Shown here one piece after another: positions 1 through 7,718 of a stretch of 12,867 bases of DNA (the stretch's first letter is position 1; each line of letters starts with the position of its first letter). Source of the stretch: Coemansia sp. RSA 1804 (Eukaryota; Kickxellomycota; Kickxellomycetes; Kickxellales; Kickxellaceae). Below the pieces are notes generated by a model. The model ran no database searches. It was not told the DNA's origin and worked only from the letters and a program-made list of their open reading frames with translations. The position numbers were made by a program, and so were the translations under genes. The stretch lies in assembly GCA_027578815.1 (NCBI GenBank), contig JANBTH010000670.1:1-12867 (forward strand). The letters are read 5' to 3'.

Positions 1-1260
1 AGAGAAACACAGACTAGTTGCCAGCACATAAAAAAGAAAAGAAAAATAGGCTGTGATTGGTTTTTTCCACAGCTAAAGCCTTCTTCTAGAAATTCTAAAA
101 GCAACAGTATTTTAATCCCCCGCAACAAAACCAAACAACAAGCATACCATCGGGTAGCCCTGACTCCGCCGGTGCTGAAAATGTAATAAAAAATAACGTT
201 TACTAACACGCAACAGAGAAAAAAGAAAAAAAGAATATAACACACTAAAAAAGTAAAAGGATCAACAGACACCAGAGCCAATGAGATTAATTTCTAGTGT
301 ACAAATTGCAGCCTACCCCATGTCCCCCTGAAAAACAGCTCGAAAATTCAAATCCTACCCACAATCGCAAAAGTACTGAGCATTATAACTTACTGTTAGA
401 TGAGATTAAACTACAATAATATTAGCTGCTAACTTGATTAAAACATTTAATTAGTTTTGAGAAATTATAACTACAATAATAATGATTGTACAATGTTTCT
501 GCAAACAAATTATGTGCCAAAAATATACAAGCACAGGACTAATTACAATGGTTTAATGGTGGTTGAAGCAGACAAACATAGTACCAGTACAGAGGTTAAA
601 CTAAAAGTGTGATATGTTTATCAGCTATTAAATAATAAATGGTAATGAAAACTAATAAAATATACAGTTTGCAACATCAGTATCTATCAATGCCATCATG
701 TAGTGAAATCACATGCAACTAAATAATTACATCTAATTTGTCAAACTTTAAATATCACATGCTGTTTTAACATTGCATCCTATTGACTGTTTTAGTAAAA
801 CCATATTTCTCTAAGCTTGTATAATTTGGATCTGCCCAACTGTATACAATAAACAACTTTTTATTTGGCATGTGTAATTAGATATTGTGTTATTTATGTG
901 TAATATTGATAGAAATATGATGTAATGTTGACTGGATATATAATTTGCACAAATTATTCTATTTTTAGATATTATTCTCACTTCAACAATATTTGCAAGA
1001 TTTATGATGTTAAAACCTATTTTTCTCCTACTTCACAATCCAATTTGATTTGCTCCATTTTTAAATACTCATGTAAAACAAATGTGGAACATGGAGAAAG
1101 CATCATGCTTGCAATTGCAGCACACATTATGTCATGCTTGTATTTGTGGCACCTATTTTGGCTGTGTTTACAGCTTGTGATAACATCTGCATTGTCATGC
1201 AATTTATAGCAATAATCAAATTATAAGAAAATTTAGCCCTAATTACAGCTGGCCTAGTAA

Positions 1261-1280
1261 CAGGGCAGTTAAATGCCCTG
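1261..1280. repeat. Short perfect inverted repeat (hairpin)
   Basis: The arms CAGGGCA (1261-1267) and TGCCCTG (1274-1280) are exact reverse complements around a six-base AT-rich loop. It lies in AT-rich non-coding DNA. The sequence gives no sign of its role. Confidence 0.5.
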
Positions 1281-1357
1281 ATGGAGACATTGCAAGTTAT
1301 TACTGCTTTTTCTTGGTTTATTCTTAATTATAAACAGAGAAATATTATACTCTGTTT

Positions 1358-1375
1358 CTCCTCCTCCTCCTCCTC
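1358..1375 (+). repeat. CTC trinucleotide microsatellite
   Basis: Six CTC units in a row are followed directly by AG. The polypyrimidine run plus CAG resembles a 3' splice site on the + strand, but no open frame follows, so it is listed as a simple repeat. Confidence 0.7.
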
Positions 1376-1724
1376 AGTCAAGTTTTCAACAAAAATAAAA
1401 AAGAAAGTACACAATAATGATGCTAACATTTGCATTGAATGTTGACATTCTAATTAAAAGTTAACATCATAATATGTCATCATCACATCATACCTTGAAA
1501 TACCTTGCATTATGAGTTGGGGAATTTTGCTTATCATATTGGTTGCTTTTTACACTCATTTAGAGGTATGTAGGTTGTATGATAAGCAGTATTAACAATG
1601 AATGTGGTAATGCAGCAGTATATATTCTAATTAAAATTTCCAACTTTCATTTAAAATTTTATCTTTTGACCATTTCTTCCAAAAAATTAATAATTAGCTA
1701 AGAGGTAATAATTTACACAAAACT

Positions 1725-1955
1725 ATGCATAGATTGCAAATGGGAAGGGAATTAACACGGGCCCTTGTTATGGCTACAGCTGCAAGGCACATAGATAGAG
1801 GTGTAAACAGGCTTATTGAACAAAAAGGAATTACAGGTGATAATATAACTACAAGTAATTCGAAAGTAGATAGAGCAGGAAAAATTATAGCTGATGTAGA
1901 GAAATATGGAATAAATAAAAACTGTGCAGAAAAAGGTACTTTGCTTAAAAAATAA
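1725..1955 (+). CDS. Small hypothetical protein, 76 residues
   Basis: I do not recognise this protein. The frame opens after an in-frame TAG at 1695-1697; the first ATG is at 1725 and a second is six codons on. The product is soluble and mixed-charge. Its N-terminal half (about residues 7-33) looks like one amphipathic helix containing RALVMATAARHIDRGVNRLI. A Gly/Thr/Asn-rich linker (35-45) and a Lys-rich C-terminus follow. There is no signal peptide, membrane segment or Cys motif, with only one Cys near residue 67. Codons are AT-rich, like the surrounding DNA. The balanced composition is the only argument for coding; it could be one exon or a chance ORF. Its nearest + strand neighbour begins about 1 kb downstream. 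Confidence 0.35.
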   Translation: MHRLQMGRELTRALVMATAARHIDRGVNRLIEQKGITGDNITTSNSKVDRAGKIIADVEKYGINKNCAEKGTLLKK

Positions 1956-2973
1956 AGCAAGCACTAATGAATAAAAGCTATTTAATTATTGTTTGTATAA
2001 GCTATTAACAAGTAAAAACTTTTTTTGAAGACAGACTTTTTTATGTTAAAATGTCAAAAATAAATGAAAAAATCTGATGAGTACTATGATTGTTGCACTT
2101 GTAATGGTTGGGCAGCTAAAAAGTAAAGCCCAAGGCTAGAACTGTGTAGATAAGACTTATAAATTTAATTTACAAAGACAAAAAATGCCCAGTATGTTAC
2201 ATTGTATAAATGTAGTTGGATTTGATGCATGACAAATATGGGCAACAGGGTCTGATTTCAGTGTGACCAGAACCAGAGTTTTCACAGAGATATCAGAGGT
2301 ATTGGTTACTGTGCAATAAGTTAAGGCCGACTATAAAAGGCAAAAAAAAGAAAATGCTGAGATAGAATGTTTGTTTCTGTTTAATTCAGAATAAATAACA
2401 TTGAAATCATTTATTAAAAGTTATTTACGACAGCCTGAATCCTCCATTCAGGGCATTTTTAAAACATATTTAACTTTAATAAATAATATGAGATGTTATT
2501 TATTCTGTAGAAAACATAAATGAATATTCTACTTTATTGTTATCTTGTTCTTTCCTTTTTATAGCGCTTTGTTTCCTTTCCTTGCTGACATACTTCCTGT
2601 GATATCTTTATGAGAACTTGGGCAAAATTATATTGAAATCACACATTGCTGCCCTTATCTGTTATGCATCAAATATAACTCCGTTATTTACACACACAGG
2701 TTAAAATAATTATATTTAATCATGCCTTAATTTGTGTTTAAATCAAGATGCTAGCAAATTTGCCAACACTAAACATGAAACATGAAACAAGTTTTTCTTG
2801 TATTCACATGTGGCTTTTATAAAATTGAAGTAGCCAAAAACATATAAGAGGTCAAAGATAATGACAGCATAAAGAAATTATCAAATTAAAAACTGGTTAC
2901 ACAACAACTGCAAAGTAACATAGCCAACACAGTTATAATAGTTAGTAATAAAATAAGCTAATAAATTAATTAA
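1956..2973. other. AT-rich intergenic region
   Basis: About 1 kb of AT-rich DNA without a gene I can support. It holds a 20-codon ORF (2064-2126) containing Cys-Cys-Thr-Cys, and about 60 bp further a Cys-x2-Cys in another frame (2186-2197). This could be a trace of the Cys-rich family found near the other end of the window, but the similarity is very weak. Otherwise I see only short A/T runs. Confidence 0.4.
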
Positions 2974-3405
2974 ATGGATAAAGCTAGCATAATACTTTTT
3001 AAAAAGATAACTAAAAGATTTGCTGAAAAAAGAAATGATCAGTTAGCTAAACTAAAGAAACAAAATGATAAACTAATAAAAGAATTACAAGTTTCAAGGA
3101 ATGGTCAGTTAGCTAAATTAAAAAAACAAGGTAATGAAACAGAAAGAATATTTAGTGATATGAGAATTGACCAGTTAACAATACTAAAGAAAAATGATAT
3201 TGAATTAGAAAGAAAACTAAGAGATATAAGAAATAACCAGTTAGCTGAACTAAAAAAGCAGGATAATAAAACACTAGCAAATGGTAGACAACTAGATAAT
3301 AATAAATTAACAATCTTGAGAGAGTTGGGGCTGGCTATTCATAAAGATCAGGAAAACATTGATAATGATAGATTAACAATTTTGAGAAAATCAAAACCTG
3401 TGTAA
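2974..3405 (+). CDS. Coiled-coil protein of 22-residue tandem repeats, 143 residues
   Basis: I do not recognise the family, but the structure is clear. After a 19-residue basic start (KKITKRFAEK), residues 20-129 are five consecutive units of exactly 22 residues, and a sixth partial unit of 14 ends the protein. Each unit opens with a pattern like R-N-x-Q-L-[AT]-x-L-K-K. Unit starts in DNA are 3031, 3097, 3163, 3229, 3295 and 3361. Hydrophobic residues recur near unit positions 5, 8, 15, 19 and 22, which suits a continuous amphipathic helix or coiled coil with a one-residue stutter per three heptads. There are no Cys or Pro residues within the repeats, no signal peptide and no membrane segment. 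Base composition matches the AT-rich surroundings. The conserved repeat period across divergent units argues that this frame was under selection. The start is the only Met in the frame; an upstream exon is not excluded. A structural or filament-forming role is only a guess. Confidence 0.6.
   Translation: MDKASIILFKKITKRFAEKRNDQLAKLKKQNDKLIKELQVSRNGQLAKLKKQGNETERIFSDMRIDQLTILKKNDIELERKLRDIRNNQLAELKKQDNKTLANGRQLDNNKLTILRELGLAIHKDQENIDNDRLTILRKSKPV
3031..3402 (+). repeat. 66-bp tandem repeat, five full units and one partial
   Basis: The DNA encodes 22-residue units with no length change between them. Units 1 and 2 are closest at the DNA level around GTCAGTTAGCTAAA-like segments. Units 5 and 6 resemble each other most (LTIL core, Asp at the first position). 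This suggests old internal duplication followed by divergence under a fixed reading frame. Confidence 0.65.
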
Positions 3406-3599
3406 CAAGAATATGGAATTTCCTATAACATATGGAACTTTCAAGAAAAAGTGTTGCAAATACAGTAAAACTTTTGATATTTTGCAAGTGATAGTCAAAC
3501 ATTTAAATGCAGTGCAAATATAAGCTGTGCTGCTTAGGTATTAATAAAATGATAAATTTAATAATAAATTTAAAGATGCTTTTGGCAATTGTATATAGT

Positions 3600-4440
3600 A
3601 GATTAAGCCAACCTTTGAGGTTCTGAAATGCCCCTAGTTATGGAATGGGTTTCTAAATCATATTCTGGACAAACTTTTAATTTTAGATTAGCTATAACTT
3701 TATAAATACTAAAGCTATTTATTAGGAATTCTGTCCAATAAAGTATTATAATTGTCAGGATTAGTCTTTTTATCTGAAGCTTTTCCATTACTGGTAGCTT
3801 CCAGAATTTCCTGGCTCTTGCTAGCTAGTATTCCTGCCATTTTAATAAATTGTTGGTTAGAATTAGCTATAATCTTTTAATGCTTTTTGGACTGCTCTTG
3901 TGCTTTGAACCATTCATGCTAGGCATTGGATTTTATTTAGCCATTATTACTAAATTATGTGCCATATTGTTAAAAGCTTTGAACTCAAAAGCTGCTATAA
4001 GCTTCTTGCTACTCTTTGGACCTGGTATGGAGTCATCTACTGTTGGTATATTAGAGGGAGGAGCATCTTCATTACCATCAATTACAAAGTGAGATTATAG
4101 TGGTTTTTGATAATTTCTTGGAAATATGCTAGTAGCAAACCAACCAGCCTTTATCTTTTTTAAGTACTACACCCTTTGCTCTTGCTTCAGCATAGCATTT
4201 GGAAAACCCAACCTTGCCAATTGGTGCAGCATTGGACTTTTGTTTTTTCTCACCAGCATTAATCTTGTTGTGACAAGGTATTGGGCATGAAAACATGTGA
4301 ATGCCTGAACATTCATAAATGAATTCTGCAATCATAATCTTAGGAATAGTTCTTCAGTTCTGCTTATGCTTTACACTTGGTTATAGTAAGGATGCAAGAC
4401 CTATATCTATTTTTACTGCAGGACATTGTGTTAGGATGAA
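3600..4440 (-). pseudogene. Probable decayed protein-coding gene, family unknown
   Basis: Several open stretches with protein-like composition lie in order on the - strand but in different frames. From 5' to 3' they are: a Cys-containing segment (4335-4129, 68 residues, including SCPIPCHNK and ending LKKDKGWLVCY); a Pro/acid-rich segment (about 4093-3940, including PPSNIPTVDDSIPGPKSSKK); and a Lys/Gln-rich segment (about 3930-3730, including EWFKAQEQSKK and MAGILASKSQEILEATSNGK) that carries an in-frame stop. A further frame is open over 3788-3603. Stops and frame changes separate the pieces, and no clean GT-AG pairs explain them. The layout, a Cys-rich piece followed by a charged helical tail, could suit a transposon-linked or DNA-binding gene, but I cannot name it. 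An uncharacterised multi-exon gene is the alternative. Confidence 0.35.
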
Positions 4441-4911
4441 TTAATGGTCAAATTGAGCTAGTAATCTAATATGATTGGTTTTGCTACAATTGAGCAATAG
4501 AAGAAGCCTTGGTAACTTTGGATGTGTTTTGGCATACCTCTAATGGTTTGGCATGCATGATTGTCAAGGTGCTGACAATATTTTTTATTTAGAATTTATC
4601 TTTAGAAGAATGGTGCCCTTTGCCCTTGTTTTTATACTTTAATTCTGCGATTCAAAAGGGGGCTTGTGTAAAAGTGCATGATTCCAAAGGATAACAGCAA
4701 AAAAAGAACAAAAGTGCTTCTTGGAGTTCATGTATTCAGCCAATCTTTCTTTTCCTTTTGCTAATGACGTTTAAAAGCGAAATAATGTGCACTCGAACAT
4801 TATCCAGCCACATATCTTTTTGTAATAAATAAGGAACGATGTCCAAGCGTGAACCCGCAATCATTTCGTAATAATCTGGCGATGATGATCTAATTAATCC
4901 AGCTTGACTTG

Positions 4912-4971
4912 ACCAATCATATCCGCTAACAATTTTTTTCTTTATCCCTTTTCTTTACGGCGAACCAATCA
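4912..4971 (+). promoter_or_regulatory. Pair of CCAAT boxes upstream of eIF3g
   Basis: ACCAATCA occurs twice in direct orientation with a 52-bp offset, at about 4912-4919 and 4964-4971. Both copies keep bases flanking the CCAAT core, which is more than the pentamer alone would give by chance in this AT-rich DNA. Confidence 0.45.
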
Positions 4972-5052
4972 GCGTGGGGGGACTCTAGAATATGCCTATG
5001 AAAAGGCAGCAAAGGGAAGCGAGTTTTATAGGAGAAAAGTGGAAAACTTTTT

Positions 5053-5178
5053 GTAGGCTTAACGAAACATTTCGCCCGTCAATTCGTTTTTCTTTCATTT
5101 AATCCCTTTTCCCCTTTATTACTTTATTCAATCTGAATAGAAATTTTTTATTGCTCACTTGCATCTTTTTTATTTCAG
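5053..5178 (+). other. Candidate 5' UTR intron of the eIF3g gene
   Basis: The 3' end is fairly convincing: a CTCAC branch-like motif near 5154, then T-rich sequence and TTTCAG ending at 5178, leaving about 88 bp of leader before the ATG. The 5' site is less certain; GTAGGC at 5053 is one choice. The intron would be entirely non-coding, so the protein does not depend on it. Confidence 0.3.
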
Positions 5179-5266
5179 CAGGTTGCGTGCATAGGGAATT
5201 TAGGCTCATTAAGGAAGAGCCGCTGGAGCAGTCGAATTTGAACAGCACACACAAAAAGTAACTAAA

Positions 5267-6187
5267 ATGGCAAACCCTACTACTACTACTACCACCAGCT
5301 GGGCGGACGATGTGGATGAGTCGCAGCAGGAATCACCATCATCGCTGGAGCCGCAGGTAATCAACAACGAGGATGGGACAAAGACGGTGATTGAGTACAG
5401 GACGAATGGAGATGGCAAGAAGGTGAAGCTGACGCGGCGGATTCGCGTGAAGGTTGTGCAGGAGCATGTGAATCGCGCGGTGGCGGAGCGCAAGAAGTGG
5501 GCCAAGTTTGGAGCGGAGGAAGGCTCGGCGCCGGGGCCAAACATCTCGTCGACTACGCTGACGGAGCAAGTGACGCTGAAGCTGTCGCAGTACGCGGCGC
5601 AGCAGAAGCAGAGCGAGCTGGAGGAGCAGCAGAGCCAGCAGGAGCAACAAGGCCAGCAGCAGGCAGCGGCCGGCCGGCCAACGCGCATTCTGTGCCGCAC
5701 ATGCCGCGGCGACCACTTTACAGCAAAGTGCCCGTACAAGGATACGCTTGTGTCGGTGGAAGGCATCATCGACGGCAGCGGCAGCGGCGATGCTGACGGC
5801 GCGGCAGGCGAGAAGGCAGCAGCAAGCGCTGGCGCAGAGGCATCGTCGTATGTGCCGCCGCATCTGCGCGCCGGCGCAGCCAAGAGCGGAAGCGGCGGAG
5901 GCCTCGGGGCGGACTTCCGCGAGCGGCGCGATGAGCGGCCGACGATTCGCATCACGAATCTGTCGGAGGATGTGCGCGAGGGCGACGTCAGAGATCTGTG
6001 CGAGGCATTCGGCCAGACCACGCATGCGTTTGTGCCGCTGCATCGCGACACCGGCAAGTGCAAGGGCTATGCGTTTGTCTCGTTTTACGACCACAGCGTA
6101 GCAGAGAAGGCGATAGCCAAGCTGACGGGCTACGGCTATGACAACCTGATTCTCAAGGCCGAGTGGGCGAACGCCAGCAACAAGTAA
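5267..6187 (+). CDS. TIF35: Eukaryotic translation initiation factor 3 subunit G (eIF3g)
   Basis: This 306-residue protein is the eIF3g subunit of eIF3, which acts in the cytoplasm in mRNA scanning and reinitiation and pairs with eIF3i through its N-terminal half. The N-terminus has the SWADD motif (residues 11-15). Basic residues with KKVKLTRRIRVKV follow at 51-63. A Gln-rich stretch spans 112-132. A CCHC zinc knuckle has Cys143, Cys146, His150 and Cys155 (C-x2-C-x3-H-x4-C, followed by PYKDT as is usual in this family). SYVPPHLR is at 194-201 and a Gly-rich linker at 205-214. The C-terminal RRM covers about 225-302, with RNP2 IRITNL (227-232) and RNP1 KGYAFVSF (266-273). Domain order and length fit eIF3g. 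The start is the first ATG after the leader, with AAA just before it. No intron interrupts the frame. Codon use is strongly GC-rich. The gene converges on its downstream neighbour with about 150 bp between stops. Confidence 0.96.
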   Translation: MANPTTTTTTSWADDVDESQQESPSSLEPQVINNEDGTKTVIEYRTNGDGKKVKLTRRIRVKVVQEHVNRAVAERKKWAKFGAEEGSAPGPNISSTTLTEQVTLKLSQYAAQQKQSELEEQQSQQEQQGQQQAAAGRPTRILCRTCRGDHFTAKCPYKDTLVSVEGIIDGSGSGDADGAAGEKAAASAGAEASSYVPPHLRAGAAKSGSGGGLGADFRERRDERPTIRITNLSEDVREGDVRDLCEAFGQTTHAFVPLHRDTGKCKGYAFVSFYDHSVAEKAIAKLTGYGYDNLILKAEWANASNK

Positions 6188-6341
6188 GCATGCCATTTGT
6201 CTCATCCCATCTTTAGTTTAGCTTAGCGTTGTCTGGTTTGGGGTTTGCGCGCAGGGGGGCGGGTGTGGTGATTAATAAGATGGCAGTTGAAGAAGAATAG
6301 AAGAAAAGAAAGAAGGAAATATAAGAGAAAGGGAACACTGG
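6188..6341. other. Convergent 3' intergenic region
   Basis: This short spacer separates the stops of two converging genes. It contains an A-rich stretch (about 6290-6332) on the + strand that reads as a T-rich tract on the other strand, plus ATTAATAA near 6271. These could serve 3' end formation, but no definite polyadenylation signal can be assigned. Confidence 0.4.
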
Positions 6342-7718
6342 CTACGGCGATGACTTGCTGCTTGAAAGATCGCCGCTGCCCTGTGCGCGCATGGCGACGC
6401 TTCGGATAACCGACGCTTCCTGCTCAAGCTCGCGCTGCATGCGCTCGTTGGCCACGCGCTCGCGCCACCCAGGGTCGTCGTCGTGCAGGTCGTCGTCGTC
6501 ATCGCTGATTGGCGGCGGCTTGCGCAGCGCGTCGCGGAAGATGTCGCCGATCTGCCGCGCATCGTCAGTGCTGAGCCCTGCATCGGCGGGCCCTGGCGAC
6601 CCTGCGTCAGGCCCTGGAGACCCTGCTGCGCCGGCCACTGCCGACCGCGTCGACGACGGCATGTGCACCAGCACGCGCGGCGACTCCAGACTCAGCGGCT
6701 GGTACGTTGACGCGTCGTCGTGCGAGGTGAAGCTGTTGTTTGGCCGGTTGCCGACAAGCAGCGGCGTGTCCAGATGCTGCCGCTTCTCGGCGTCGCCTGT
6801 GCGTCTGGCTGCCGCCGGAAGTGCCATCGCCATCGCCGGAACCTCCTGCTCCGACGATGCGCTCTCCTCCGACCCGCCGCCGCCGCCAGTCTTTGTCAGC
6901 AGGCGCTTGCTGCGTCTTCGCCGCAGATACAGCGGCAGCAGCACAAGCAGCAGCAGAAGAAGGAACCCGACTGCGCTGCCTACAGCGATGCCTGCTATCG
7001 CTCCGTCCGACAGTCCGCGCTTGTCGCCGCCGCTGCCATTGCCGTCGGCATCCGAGCTCGATTCCAGTGCGCTGGAGATGTCTGTCCGCAGCTCGCCGCT
7101 GCTGAGGAGCTCCATCTCCAGCGTAGAGTCGTCGTTCGACTGCAAGTCCGAATCTGTATCTGTCTGCGAAGCTGCGTCTGAGGCTGTGTCTGTCTGCGTC
7201 TGCGAGTCAGAAGAGCTTGCTCCCGTGGACGACGACCTCGCAGCATCTGACGCCGAGTCCGATGCCGATGCTGATGATGCTGATGCTGATGCCGATGCCG
7301 TCGTTGACGGATGCAGAATCTGCTGAATCTGCTGGTACTGCTCCGGCGTGGCTGTCAGATTCAGCTGCAGCATCTGGTTGGCCGCCGGTGGGTCGTTTCC
7401 CTGCAGATACACTGCAAAGAATATTGTCTGGTTCTCGCCCGCCGCACTGCTGCTTCCCGTATACCGCGAAAACCACTGTGCGTCTGGCTGCAGCGATATC
7501 ATTCCATTCTCATTGTCGATATTTGTCCTCTGGAATATCGGCGTTGTCAGGTCATAGGTACTGTACACGCTGACTGTCACCAGCGACTGCGAATTCAGCG
7601 GCGAAAACTTGTTGTTCCAGTGCACAATGTACTGGCCGCCGTAGTTCAGCGCCTGGTCGCTTGCTGTGCAGTACTGCGCCGCCGAGCAATCGCTAACTGT
7701 TGCCAGCTCTGACGACAT
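6342..7718 (-). CDS. Single-pass membrane protein with Ser-rich stalk, cell-surface sensor-like
   Basis: The 458-residue product has the layout of a fungal type I surface protein. An N-terminal globular region (about 1-135) has two Cys (11, 17), aromatic residues in YGGQYIVHWNN (26-36) and N-glycosylation sequons (NQT at 96, NLT at 120). This hints at the Ig-like Kre9/Knh1 or DUF7137-type ectodomains of fungi. A Ser/Ala/Asp/Thr-rich stalk runs from 138 to about 232. A transmembrane helix (about 239-265, GIAVGSAVGF then a Leu run) ends at RRRR (266-269), which places the tail in the cytoplasm. The tail has Gly and Pro-rich stretches, five Asp at 406-410, and a charged helix with WRERVANERMQRELEQEASV (418-437). 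This resembles Wsc/Mid2-like wall-stress sensors in architecture only. This model has no signal peptide, which is odd for such a protein. TTGCAG lies five bases before the ATG, so the signal sequence may sit on an upstream exon. Confidence 0.8.
   Translation of the reverse strand: MSSELATVSDCSAAQYCTASDQALNYGGQYIVHWNNKFSPLNSQSLVTVSVYSTYDLTTPIFQRTNIDNENGMISLQPDAQWFSRYTGSSSAAGENQTIFFAVYLQGNDPPAANQMLQLNLTATPEQYQQIQQILHPSTTASASASASSASASDSASDAARSSSTGASSSDSQTQTDTASDAASQTDTDSDLQSNDDSTLEMELLSSGELRTDISSALESSSDADGNGSGGDKRGLSDGAIAGIAVGSAVGFLLLLLLVLLPLYLRRRRSKRLLTKTGGGGGSEESASSEQEVPAMAMALPAAARRTGDAEKRQHLDTPLLVGNRPNNSFTSHDDASTYQPLSLESPRVLVHMPSSTRSAVAGAAGSPGPDAGSPGPADAGLSTDDARQIGDIFRDALRKPPPISDDDDDLHDDDPGWRERVANERMQRELEQEASVIRSVAMRAQGSGDLSSSKSSP
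7240..7310 (-). repeat. Degenerate hexanucleotide repeat in the Ser-rich stalk
   Basis: On the + strand, GATGCY units recur with slight variation. On the coding strand they give the Ala-Ser and Ser-Ala-Ser-Asp repeats of the stalk (about residues 140-160). Such tracts readily change length, so the stalk may differ between strains. Confidence 0.55.

Larger units (their letters stand above)
1..1724. other. AT-rich intergenic region, no supported gene
   Basis: This is AT-rich sequence with frequent stops in all frames. I see no convincing gene. Two local structures stand out: a perfect 7-bp inverted repeat with a 6-nt loop at 1261-1280 and a six-unit CTC tract at 1358-1375 that runs into CAG. 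On the - strand, about 1030-1345 stays open for some 66 codons in one frame and 61 in an overlapping frame, but neither product is recognisable. An ATTGG (reverse CCAAT) sits near 56-60. The region may be intergenic DNA with eroded sequence. Confidence 0.5.
4441..5266 (+). promoter_or_regulatory. eIF3g upstream region and 5' leader
   Basis: No ORF is supported here. The proximal part has promoter character. Two copies of the 8-mer ACCAATCA contain CCAAT boxes at 4913-4917 and 4965-4969, about 350 and 300 bp before the ATG. A GTGGGGGGAC G-run (4973-4982) follows. A polypyrimidine tract ending TTTATTTCAG (about 5169-5178) looks like a 3' splice site. CCAAT boxes are the known target of the HAP/NF-Y complex in fungi; its use here is inferred. 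Confidence 0.45.

Noticed and set aside
341..361. tRNA T-loop-like TTCAAATCC
   Set aside because: The flanking bases cannot form the five-pair T stem, and no matching acceptor or anticodon arm is present.
925..1209. 94-residue + strand ORF
   Set aside because: Its composition is close to random for AT-rich DNA (many Tyr, Ile, Ser, Cys and Phe), with no motif or repeat to support it.
3850..4092. 80-residue hydrophobic + strand ORF
   Set aside because: It starts with TTG, not ATG, and is the complement of a more protein-like charged - strand segment of the suspected pseudogene.
5209..6205. Two long - strand ORFs (284 and 288 residues) opposite eIF3g
   Set aside because: They are antisense to a clear eIF3g gene. 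Their Arg/Leu/Ala/Cys/Ser-rich composition comes from the GC-rich codons of the other strand, and no domain is visible.
6355..7326. 323-residue + strand ORF opposite the membrane-protein gene
   Set aside because: It is Ser/Arg/Pro/Asp-rich without domains and mirrors the Ser- and Asp-rich codons of the - strand gene, which has a coherent membrane-protein layout.
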